Source: Undaria pinnatifida
Lineage: Eukaryota > Sar > Phaeophyceae > Laminariales > Alariaceae
DNA: 64,000 bases
Direction of reading: 5' to 3'
Assembly: GCA_012845835.1 (NCBI GenBank)
Contig: JABAKD010000021.1
Span: 11,643,199-11,707,198, forward strand
Shown: in pieces, positions 43,925 through 54,400 of the stretch
Numbering within the stretch: the stretch's first letter is position 1
How the letters are laid out: every line of letters begins with the position of its first letter
Program-made: the position numbers and the translations under genes
The notes under the pieces: model-generated
Told to the model about the DNA's origin: nothing
The model's database searches: none
What the model saw: only the letters and a program-made list of their open reading frames with translations

Positions 43925-44585
43925 AATATTAAAATACACTCCAGCTACGAGATCAAGGATTTGGTCGACAGTGATCTTCGCAACATTGTGTGTGATCCTC
44001 CGATCGCGCGTATTAATCATGTATGTATGGCCTTGCTATACGCTCGGTGCTGAGTTTAGGCGATCGTGCGGGGTGTGGGGAAGGAGGGGGCGTTGGAGGG
44101 GGGGAGGGGGGATGAATGAATGAAAGCTACAGCATGGATGGCTAGAAAGATAATGACGTGATATCAATTGCTTAGAAGTGTTTAATACTCTGACCGATTT
44201 CGATTGTTAGTGGGGCGTTTGAACGAACTGGGCGGGGAACAAAAAGGGGAGGGGGGGGGGGAGGGGAGGGGGGAGGGCGGAAATGAGTTGGAGCTACGGC
44301 ATGGATGGCTAGAAGGATAATGAGATGATATCAGCTGGCTGGTAGTGTTCACATGTACTACTCTGGTAGATTTTGATTTTAGGTGGGGCGTTTGAACAAG
44401 AGGGATCGGGGGGGGGGGGGGGGGGGCATTTCAATATGCGCGCGAAAACTACAAACCCTTAAAGGGGACGAATCTGACGGTTGTAGCAAGAAGTCACCCC
44501 TTTAATAAATCACCCGCCTGGTAAATAATAATGCTTATTATTCTAGAAGGATTGATGTTACATCATGTAGTACGCAACCCAGTTA
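43925..44585 (+). mobile_element. R1-family partial copy
   Basis: TATAATATTAAAATACACTC opens it, followed by CTCCGATCGCGCGTATTA and two rounds of the G-rich unit with ATGGATGGCTAGAA. It ends near GCAACCCAGTTATTATAC, which matches ~32,485 in the main R1 element. No right TIR. Confidence 0.7.
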
Positions 44586-44822
44586 TTATACGTGGTACCT
44601 GACTTGAGCAACGACCCAAACGGTGAAGTACCCATATGTAAATTTTTGTACCAAGCAGGTTGAGCCTGGGCGGCCATTCATTTTGTGTGTGTTTTCAGTT
44701 TTTAGTCGCCGTCCTCTAAGACTTCTTCCACATGTTCCAGCCTCTGCCTGCTCTTCGGCACCTCTCCCAACCACCGTTGTGTGTTGGTTGCGTCGGTGCA
44801 CCAGGTATCAAATTGGCCCTAC

Positions 44823-44848
44823 AACAGCAGCAGCAGCAGCAAAGCAGC

Positions 44849-44941
<93 letters not shown>

Positions 44942-44945
44942 GCAG
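44823..44945. repeat. CAG trinucleotide repeat, ~40 units
   Basis: Nearly pure (CAG)n with two AAG/CAAG interruptions near 44,840-44,850. Open frames across it (poly-Gln, poly-Ala, poly-Ser; poly-Leu on the other strand) have no other coding support. Confidence 0.97.
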
Positions 44946-46117
44946 CGGCAGCGAGCAGTAGTTGCAGAAAAATCGGTCACAATCTCACTGGCACAAGAAT
45001 GATACTGCCTGTAATGTGATGCTGCTTGTTCTTCTTTGTTTTTTGCTGTCTGCACCTACCTCTGCATAGAGGACAGCTACCAGCATAGATGGATGGTGCG
45101 CCAGTCGCTGCTCGTGAACGTCGCTGCTTGTGGACGCCAGCTTCTGTAGCCCGTCAGCCAGGGTGGCCTACTGCCGAAGGCTCCAACGTCCAACATACAT
45201 AATTTTGGTAAAAGATTTCTTTCTGATGTCATCATGTCCGTCGGGTCAGGTCCACATAATGCCCCCATGGTTTCAGCATAATCAGCCTTTTTGAGCGTAA
45301 GAAAAAGCGTAAGTGCGAGGAGCATATGCTTGAGCATGTTTCAGCTAAAAGAGCATACACGCGTAAGCGACGAGCATTGGTGCTTCTACATGCCCGATAT
45401 ACACTGGTAGCCGCTAACGTCTCGGACTCTCTGATCCAGAGACTATTATTATAGAGACACCTTTTTTCTGCTATCTACGAGAGTACGGAGGGATTGGATT
45501 TTGGTGAGGGGTTAGGGGATGGCGTTCCAGTTTCCACGTCAACGTGTTCCGCCGCGTTTTGTTCCGTCGTCCCTCTCCTCACGGCCTCGCCTCTCACTAG
45601 CAGACATCGCCTCACGTTGCCAGCACACCACCGGGCTCTGCACGGCTGGATCCAAGCGCATACCAGGTGAGCTGTGCCTGTCAAAGTTCGTGAGTGAATG
45701 CATCTAGACACGCGACCGTCCTGCTGTACTCAATGCGTATTTTTGTGGGTCCTCTGATGCTGAAATCAGAGTGTGCCAGATACCCTGTACCAGGGTAGGA
45801 CACGCAAGTGACAAGCAGTGCCTTACAGAAGAATTCTAGCCTCCAGGCCAGAAATAAGCGATAACTGGTGCCGCCACCATCGCTACCGAGGAGCTTTGGT
45901 ATGACGCTGATGCAATTCATGCTTGTTGCCGGTATGACGAGGGTGCGAAAAATCGTGCGTTGTTATGACGAGAGTTCAACCCATGCTTATGGATGCGGGC
46001 GTAGTTCATTTGTGGGTTATTTATTGTGACAACAGCAGCCGTCGAGGCATAACCAAACTACCCCTTGTAAATAGTTTAGGGTTTATTTTCGGATTGCACG
46101 CAGCTCAAAAAATCGTA
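44946..46117. other. Spacer, nothing recognised
   Basis: No supported gene. A short open frame near 45,519-45,707 followed by CCAGGTGAGC has a donor-like end but no family match. Confidence 0.4.
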
Positions 46118-46365
46118 CTCGTACATGGGGACTTCACCGTTTTCTTGCGCACAAATTGACTTGCGGAAAGCGCAAGAGCGTGAGTTAGCAACACTCGATG
46201 AAAAATCGACGAGCAGTGTGCGATTGCTGAACCCTATGCGCGATAAAAAATTGAAGACAAAGAACTGGGGGGGGGTAGAAGTGACGACACCTGTGCTGTG
46301 TGACCACACGGCTTGTCCAGAAGCTGGAAAGTACAAGTGTGAAATAAAAATTAAAAAAAAATGCG
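46118..46365 (+). repeat. S2 SINE-like repeat, partial
   Basis: GACTTGCGGAAAGCGCAAGAG, CACTCGATGAAAAATCGACG, TGCTGAACCCTATGCGCGAT, then an A-rich end near 46,345-46,362. Head missing. Confidence 0.85.
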
Positions 46366-47130
46366 CTGATGACATGCGCCGTGCTGCGTTACGACGAGGG
46401 TTCAGCCCCCTGCTTTATTTCGCCGCGGGTGCAACCCAACCCATGCTCTTGGGCTAATACCGGTACTGATGTTTTATGTTGTGTGTACAAGAAGCCTGTG
46501 GTCGTGCGAGCGATGAATGGGTGTCGATGTTTGGCACATCGCCGCAGGCTACCACCTACCTTGCCACAAGACGAAGCTGTCGGTTAACTCACCAGGCGCT
46601 GGTCCGTATATATATACCCCTTCGAACCCTTTTCCCACTGCAAGAATGATCCTATATTAATTCCAAGTGTTTCGTCCCCCAAGCGGGGCTGCACGTAGTT
46701 CTGCATGGGCGTCACAAGTTTTTTTTCACGAGCAAAACGCGTCCTATACTAACTCCAGGTAGATTTTGTCTCCCTGAAAGCGGGTAGGTTTACCTTTAGT
46801 TACTAGTAGGAGTCCCGATGGAACGCGGTGGTGTGTGTGCCGCAGCAATATGACGGCCTGATTGGGGGATGCCGTATTATTCCTTCCAGGTTACGAATGC
46901 AATCACCCAGTAGCGCCAGGCGGCTTTGACCGCCCTATGCCGGGATACCGCCTTATTCAGACCGCCTCATTATTGGGAGACCCTTACTGCTGTAGTTGAA
47001 GCAGCTCTGCCTTTTGGAACTACTGCCCTTTGAAGTTTTTTAAGGCACTGCTGTCTTGTTGGAACAGTCGTGCGACTTGTTTTGCAGTTTAAAGGGCCAT
47101 CTGCACCTCGTACACTTCGAAGTACACAGT
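46366..47130. other. Spacer with weak repeat similarity
   Basis: Phrases CCTATATTAATTCCAAG (~46,651) and CCTATACTAACTCCAGG (~46,743) suggest an old local duplication. No gene. Confidence 0.4.
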
Positions 47131-47135
47131 ATCGG

Positions 47136-47830
47136 GGCATTTTATCTCGTTATGGAAGATCAATGTCGCTCGCCGACATAAAAAGTCAACTAGATGTAGG
47201 GTTGCTTCTCAGGTCATCGCCCGAAACAGAAATACCGCCAGGTCTACATTATCAATAGCCAGACATGCCGCATAACAACTCCCTGGGAAATGGTCCACAT
47301 CAATAGCATTTTATCTCATTATGGAAGATCATTGTCGCTCGCCGACATAAAAAGTCAAGTAGATGTAGGGTTGGTGCCGGTCGCCCCGGTGGCGTATCAG
47401 GTTATCCTCGAGCCTGGTATAGGTCAGTTTCGTGAAGCCCCGCCGAGTGCATACTCGTATAAATTCGTTGGGACTTTTTCTTGTGCACAAAATGACTTGC
47501 GGAAAGCGCGAGAGCGTGAGTTAGCAACACTCGATGAAAAATCGACGAGCAGTGGGATTGCTGAACCCTATGCGCGATAAAAAATTGAAGGCGAGAACCG
47601 GGGGGGAGAAGGGTCGACACCTGTAATCACGGCTTGTCCACAAGCTGGAAAGTTAAAGTGTGCAAAAAAAAAAAGAAAAAGGGTTGGTTCTCAGGTCATC
47701 GCCCGAAACAGAAACACCACCAGGTCTACATTATCAATAGCCAGACATACCGCATAACAACTCCCTGGGAAATGGTCCACATCAATAGCCAGACATGCAG
47801 ACATCGCACAACAGCTCCCTGGGAAATGGT
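47136..47830 (+). repeat. Local tandem repeat interrupted by an S2 insertion
   Basis: The unit with ATTTTATCTCGTTATGGAAG, GCTCGCCGACATAAAAAGTC and GATGTAGGGTTG occurs at ~47,138 and ~47,308. The follow-on TCTCAGGTCATCGCCCGAAA and CATAACAACTCCCTGGGAAA occurs at ~47,211 and ~47,690. The second copy is split by the S2 element at 47,379-47,680. Confidence 0.85.
47379..47680 (+). repeat. S2 SINE-like insertion with target-site duplication
   Basis: Head GCCGGTCGCCCCGGTGGCG (tRNA-like A-box region), full S2 body and an A-rich tail (47,664-47,680). GGGTTGGT stands immediately before the head (~47,368-47,375) and again after the tail (47,681-47,688). The undisturbed neighbour unit at ~47,202 shows the empty site. 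This is direct evidence of retroposition. Confidence 0.85.
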
Positions 47831-48129
47831 CCACGATCAACAGGAAAACAACGCAAGAGTACCGTACACCCAGTGTTTTTCGAACGGCGAGTTGTTTTTT
47901 TGTTTTCCCGGTGATATTTCTAGACTAGACGAAGAACCAGAATCCGTGGTTTGTTGGGGATAGAAAGATCAATGAGTCCGTGCTTGATTACGAGCATTCA
48001 TTGCACCCTACTCGTAGCTTGAGGAGCCGCGGTATCATGCAAGCGAAGTGCTAAGAGCCCGAGGCGGCCAGGCATTAACTGTAGGGTTGCGCACTTGGCA
48101 ACCTCAATCAGTAGACGTTACAATACCGG

Positions 48130-48425
48130 TCGCCCCGGTGGCGTATCAGGCTATCCTCGAGCTTGGTATAGGTCAGTTTCGTGAGTTCGAGCCCCGCCGA
48201 GTGCATACTCGTATATATTCGTTGGGACTTTTTCTTGTGCACAAATTGACTTGCGGAAAGCGCGAGAGCGTGAGTTAGCAACACTCGATGAAAATCGACG
48301 AGCAGTGGGAGTGCTGAACCCTATGCGCGATGAAAATTGGAGGCAAGAACCGGGGGGAAGAAGGGTCGACACCTGTGACCGCGGCTTGTCCACAAGCTGG
48401 AAAGTAGAAATGTGAGAAGACAAAA
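48130..48425 (+). repeat. S2 SINE-like repeat, full copy
   Basis: CCGGTCGCCCCGGTGGCG, then GAGTTCGAGCCCCGCCGAG (B-box type), GAGTGCATACTCGT, GACTTGCGGAAAGCGCGAGAG, and an A-rich tail at ~48,415-48,432. Confidence 0.85.
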
Positions 48426-48825
48426 AAACAAACAGTTTACTGACTGTGTCAGCAATCAGTGTACTGGATTACATCAGTGTACTGCTGTATTCGAGCGAAG
48501 CGTGGTTTCCTTTCTCCTCCCGGAACTCGATTATATGGGCTTCGGTTACGAAATGTGGCGTGTTTTTTGGGGGTGTTCGTGATATTAGATCTACTGGCAA
48601 CTTACTAGCAGGCTCAACTGGGAGATAGATACTGCCAGTAGTAATCTACCTATATACTGGCAGTATATACTGTACCAGTGCGCAGCCCAACATGGTGGTT
48701 TTGCTTTCTTGCTATACCTGGTACATCCGGATTTGGTGATGTTTTTTTGTTCGCTAGGTCGGCTGAAAAGACCTTCAGTCAGGTCAAGTTTCTCGTAACA
48801 CTATGTAAACAACAACAGCAACAGC
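48426..48825. other. Spacer, nothing recognised
   Basis: Contains several TACCAGGTA-like and TATACTG motifs; no gene. Confidence 0.45.
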
Positions 48826-48915
48826 GACAGCAATGAAAGCAGCAGCAGCAACAGCAATGAAAGCAGCAGCAGCAACAGCAGCAACACCAACAGCAACAAC
48901 TGCGGCAGCAACAAT
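48805..48915 (+). repeat. CAA/CAG microsatellite
   Basis: Mixed (CAA)n/(CAG)n with ATGAAAGCAG interruptions repeated three times. Confidence 0.9.
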
Positions 48916-50384
48916 GACGCCATCATTGTTTTGTGTTATATATACATATGAACGTATAGCGAGAAGCTGTGGGTCCATGATGCGGACAAAATATAGCAGC
49001 CTGCGAGGTCCAGGTAGCTCGCGGGGCACTAGGATCCCGCCCTTGGGGAAAGCGCGCAACCTCAGCTGGTCGGTTTACTCAATATACACACATGAAACAA
49101 TTGTAACAATCGCAAGCAAAATTTCGGCGTTTGTTAGCTTACTGGCAGGCGATTTCGCAGTGCCTTTTTTTCGGTTCTTTCTGGGCAGCATTAATTGGAG
49201 TCTTCCTCACGCCGTTATAAAGTTTGGCAGCAAAGCTCTAAATATGAACTACATACATATAACATGGTTCATACCATATTTCAAGCGAGTTTGCTGCTGA
49301 CTGTACAAAGTTTGGCAGCAAAACTGTACCAGGTATACTTCGACGTATAAGAACGGCACGTAAGATTATACTAAAATTTAAGCGACTTGGCTTCTGGCTG
49401 TACAAAGTTCGGCCGTAAAAGTTCAGTATTTGTTTTTGTTCATGGCGATTTTCGCTGCTGGCTGTGGCCGTCGGCATGAAACTCGCGGCCAAATTGGTTC
49501 TACCGGCGGTTAATTATGTATCCGGGATCAGCGTGGAGGGCTCAGATTGGGGAAGTACGATGTCGGCGCGGTATGAGGATGCCAAGCGAGTTCAGAGTAA
49601 AATGCCCAAACAAGTTGCTTTGTACGCACCCGCCCGCAGAAACGAGCTTCAACCAGTCAGAGGTAGTTATCCGTTCGTACGAACTTGACACCAAAGTGAT
49701 TTTATTTCTTACTGCAAGTTAGTGAACGTAACGATTACCAGGTACGGTATATTTCATAGAAAAAAAAAAATCATTTGTTTTTTGTGACATCTCGTATGTT
49801 TGTTCGAGAACTCGGTGAACCCTACTGGTCGACTTGGCACATGATCCCGCAGTATATACTACCTGGTAGGTATTTTCTTGGGCATGTTATCACCATTCCA
49901 GCGTGACTATGTAGTATATTGGCAGTAGGTAGCGTCATTTGTGACTACATATGTAGCCTAGCTGGTAGTGCTATACTTCCTGTGCTGTAACCTTGAATGT
50001 TAGCGCAAATAGGGTATTCGAGCCCCAAATGCTGTAGTCTTTTATGTAGCGAGATTTTGTGCTCGGAGCCCTTAGCTATACTTGGTACATTTTATTGGGT
50101 ATACACTTCGAAGCAGCACTCTTCAGGAGACATGTTTTTTTCTTTATCGTCAGTTTTATTTTCCAGCTCAACTCGCAGGGTATTGTGTTGCGCTCAGCGA
50201 CCTTGGGGGACAAGCTGTGGTCACAGGTGTCTTCCCTTTCCGCCCCCCGGCACATGCCTTTGCTTTTGTAGCGCACAGGGTGGATTTTGTAGGGTAGTGG
50301 GTTGTGCTGTATAGCCAGCAAGGTCAACAGGCGCGGCCGGTATCTAGACGGGGTGCCGGAGAAGGGTGGGTGTGGGTGAGGGGG
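48916..50384. other. Spacer upstream of gene 2, no gene proven
   Basis: An open stretch at ~49,461-49,690 (MKLAAKLVLPAVNYVSGISV, then WGSTMSARYEDAKRVQSKMP) has mixed composition and ends at AGAGGTAGTT, a possible donor. I see no family match and no partner exon, so it is left as unproven. Confidence 0.35.
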
Positions 50385-50670
50385 GTAGGTTGTTGTCGTT
50401 GTTGTTGTTGTTGTTGTTGTTGTTGCTGTTGGTATTGCTGTTGCTGTTGTTGTTGCTGTTAGTATTGCTGTTGCTTTTGTGGTTGTGTTACTAATCATGT
50501 GTGACAGTTTACGGTTAGGGTGTCAGAGGCGTTTCGTGACAGCAGGGGACGCGTCTGACGTCGTTGTTGTCGTTATTGTTGTTGTTGCAGTTGTTGAAGT
50601 TGTATCGTTGTTGTTGCATTTGTTGTAGTTGTTGCTGTTGTTGCTGTTGTCGATGTTGTTGTCGATGTTT
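50385..50670. repeat. GTT/GCTGTT microsatellite, two blocks
   Basis: (GTT)n with GCTGTT variants at 50,391-50,485 and again at 50,560-50,668, separated by ~75 unique bases. Confidence 0.9.
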
Positions 50671-50749
50671 TCACATTAACTGATCGCCGCGATCTAGTCC
50701 GCGGCAGCGGAATAAGTTTCAATAACTCTGGCATGGAAGAACGTCCTTC

Positions 50750-51060
50750 ATGTGGCACTCGCCTCATACAATCGTTGCCTTCTCAAATCTCCTTCTGGGC
50801 TACCTGTGTGGACGCACCGCCGCAAGGCGAGTAGCCATCAAGGTCAATGGGCGCGGTCGGTATCAAGGCCTGGGTGTTGGGCAAGGGAGGGAGTGGGGGT
50901 GGGGGAGTCGGGTGGAGGGAGGCGCAGGTGTTGCGGTGGCACTCGCTTCACACTATCGTTGCCTCCTCAGAGATCCTCCTTGTTGGTCTATCTACACTAT
51001 AATTGCTGTGCTCTCACGTCGACGCAACCCCGAAACGCCAGTAATCTTATGCGGCGAACA
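50750..51060 (+). repeat. Diverged ~180-bp direct duplication
   Basis: GTGGCACTCGCCTCATACAA at 50,753 parallels GTGGCACTCGCTTCACACTA at ~50,935, with similar downstream text. A related GGTCAA.GGGCGCGG.CGGTAT phrase also occurs near 50,310 and 50,838. Confidence 0.6.
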
Positions 51061-51164
51061 CACTTCTTATGCTGCGAATACCCCTCGCCCCCACCCACAC
51101 AGCCATGAACGGTGAAACAAAAAGGGGATAAGACCTGCGAAACATTGTACGGAACCTATCGAGC

Positions 51165-51300
51165 GAACATAACGAGCGCCCAAATGTTGGAGGTACCTGC
51201 TACTAGGAATACAAACGTCGCTCCGTCTCGAGAGGGATGCGTGGTCGATGCTAAAATTACCAAGACAAGCAGCAAATAAGTACCTCCCCTCACACCCTCC
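51165..51300 (+). repeat. R4 repeat copy 2, just upstream of gene 2
   Basis: GCGCCCAAATGTTGGAGGTA, GCTCCGTCTCGAGAGGGATG and AAGCAGCAAATAAGTAC match the copy at 15,425. It ends ~120 bases before the malate dehydrogenase start codon. Confidence 0.8.
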
Positions 51301-51424
51301 CGTCCATCCCACACAGACAGGCAGGAACGGTCACTGACGCACTTCGAGGTCACACGCAGAGAAACAAGTGGCAGGCACAGGCACGGTCCGTAACAGCAAC
51401 GAGGTGGCACAACTTCCATCCAGC

Positions 51425-54400
51425 ATGGCGACACTGAAACTGGTAGTTACAGGAGGGGCTGGGCAGATCGCGTACTCCCTCATCCCGCTCATCGCCCGCG
51501 GTCTGGTTTTCGGCCCCGGCGTCCGAGTTCACCTGCGGCTGCTGGACATCCCGCCGGCTGCAAACGCGCTCGATGGTGAGCGAGCTCCTGCGTGCTTGAT
51601 ATGCTGGAGGATTTACAGAGTGGTAGCTGTGTTTTGGGCGCGATGATGAAAGGGTGTATTCCACGTACAGCGGCGTAATGGGTGTTACGGACCAAACGAA
51701 CGACGAATGGGATGTCGTCGAGAGGCTAGGACGAGTGTGCAAGAGTTCGAACTTATGTATCACCAACTACGCGCGTGTCGTGCGCATATTTACATTGCAC
51801 ATCGGCACATCCCTTGCTCCAGCAGCCCGGGTTGCTTTGTGTGGCCTGACGCTGTAATCGTTGTGACTAATTTTCGGCATCGCCCCCCCACTAGGCACAA
51901 ACCCTGCTGCGGTTGGCATAGGTTAGCAGCGACGCTGTAAAACACGCCTCCCACTACGTGAGCGAGACCACCGTAGTGTTTCGTTTTTTATTAACTCGTT
52001 TGTATGTCGTGGGGGAGGTAACCTAGATGGTGGTCGAGTTAGATACTATTGTACGGATTGAAGAACCTTTCCTCCGCGCAAGGGGGATCGGGTCCAGTAG
52101 TTTGTGTATGGTAAGGTACCCACGAGGCAGCTATATAGTATCTCCATTGCTGTGTCTGGGAGTGGCCACACCAGAAAATTAATATGTTACTTCGAAGCTG
52201 TCATCCATGTGCAAGAAACTACGCACAAGGTGCTCAAGTCCACCTCACAAGTGGTTCTCAGTAGGATGCAGCTAACCCTTCATGCGGCTCGCCAAACACC
52301 TCACGGCGCTTCGTGCTTGGTGCAAGCAATGCCTGCCTGGTTGGTGGAAACCCGACCTGCTCCGTCCCGGCATTGTAGGGGTGCCAGGGTCTATGGTCGC
52401 AAGACGACGGCTATGCATGTATGAGTCTTCCCCCCCTGAAGTCCCACCAAAGCACCAAAGAGGAAGGAGATAAGATAAGCAAAATATAATGTAACATTTT
52501 GGAAGAAACGCACTCAGCGCCCAAAATGTTGGAGGTGTGTCTCTTAGGAGTAGGATCGGTGCTCCGTCTCGAAAGGGATGCGTGGTCAGTGGTCAAAGGG
52601 CTAAGACACCCGCACCACATTCTGAAGTATCACGGGCTAATGATATTTTGGTCGACATGCACGTTATCCAGGCGTCGCCATGGAGATTCAGGATAGCCTG
52701 TTTTCGACAGTCTTGGACGGCGTTCTTGCAACCACCGACGAGGGGAAGGCCTTCGAAGGAGCTGAGGTGGGATGCTATTCATTATGCTGACATGGAAGTC
52801 GTCATGCTTGGATGTTAGGTTTTTTAGATATGCGAGGGGATTAGCAGAAGTTGGACTTTTTCGTTGTAACAATAGCAGAACTTGTTTTATTTTAGGAACA
52901 TTACTTGCTTAACTGAGAAAAAAACTAAAAAGTCGTTCGAAAAGTTATAGTATCATGGAGCGTAGCACGTTGAAAAAAAGCGCAAAATGGAAACATGCTG
53001 GAAAAGTAGAGCAAAACGGATCCTTCGAGGTATAAGCTTAGGCTCACAAAGTGATAAAACACCGACGACGAGAGGCGAGTCATCAACACCGGTATGCCAA
53101 CAAACAATATGTCGGGTGAGGCCTCGTCGACCGCCGTTCTTTCTGCGAGCGCATGAGCGAACAGCGCAGTATCATTAGCATCGTGCAGAGCGCGTGTCGT
53201 GTCGCGCAAACTCCTTGCATTGAAGTTCGGGCACTCTATCGTTGTTAACCCTTTCCCACCAGCCTGGGTGGTTTCGAATCGCCGAATCTGTAATCGCCCC
53301 ATGTTTTCAACGCCTTTGGTACACGGAAGTCCCGGAAGGGCTACATTATCGCGGAATGCATCCGAGGTCGTCCTCTCCAGGCCCGAACCGGGTCCTTGCG
53401 CCCTTCCATCAGGCGCAGGCGACCGCCAACAAACTCCCGGACTGGCGCAGCAATTGACGCTGCTGACGGTGATGTTGCCGCATGTCTTCGTAGATGTGTG
53501 GACATCAGAATGTTTTACATACATAATTCATAGCCTACCGCAGATTCTGGCATAGTTCACTCCTCGAAGAAAATGTGGCGTGGCGTATTTGCTCATGACT
53601 CACATGAAGCTATACCATTACGGCGTTCGTGCAACAGAGCCGATGAAAACCGGCTGAGGCTGACAGGCTGGCTGGCTGGCAGAGTCGGGCTTTCCTTCTT
53701 AGCTGGGTTCGCAAATTTCAGTGCCAGCAAACGCGCGCCAGATCTTCTGAAGCTTTGCCGCTTCAGACTCTTGGTGTATCAATGACCAGAATTATGGCAT
53801 GCTTGGCCGCGCAGTAGTTGTGTGGTTGTTTCATTGTTTTATTGATTTAAAGGTGACAAGGGTTGGCGAACAAAACAGCATGTGTCGGTCCAACATAACC
53901 GCCTTTTCCGTCCCGAAATGTGTCCTGCCGCTTCAATCACCCGGTTCGGTCTCAGGTGGCCATTCTCCTGGGGGGTTTCCCGAGGAGGCCTGGCATGGAG
54001 CGGGGAGATCTGATAGGAAAAAATGCCGGCATAATGAAGGTGTGTCCATAGACGTCCAGTAATTCTTTTTTGCGGGGCGATACTGACAACGCAATTCGAA
54101 AGATACACATTATGAAAGGTGATGCGGTTCGATGTAAATATATCATGTCGAGGACTTCACACAACCAAAATATACAGTTTTGCTGGTGGGAGATCTTCCT
54201 ACTACGAGGAATTCGTAAGTGACACAGACCCCTGCTGTAATTCACAAGTGGGGAGGAAGTGGTCCGCGGTTTCCCTTTGATAGGTGGGGCCGTGACTCGG
54301 GATTGGCAGCCGTGACCAGCAAATGAACTGTTGGCGATAGCGGGCGGTAGCGGTGGCAGCAGCAGCAACAGCACGGCCCGCAGGCAACAGGGTACTCTCT

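Noticed and set aside
44623-45019. Poly-Gln/poly-Ala open frames over the CAG repeat
   Set aside because: Three frames are open together because of the repeat, and flanks show no splice or family signal.
49461-49690. Single exon-like frame upstream of MDH
   Set aside because: Has a donor-like end but no acceptor-linked partner and no recognised family.
52925-53524. Minus-strand open frame in MDH intron 2
   Set aside because: Mixed composition but no recognised motif; it lies within an intron and has no partner exon. Could be an old pseudogene fragment, not supportable here.
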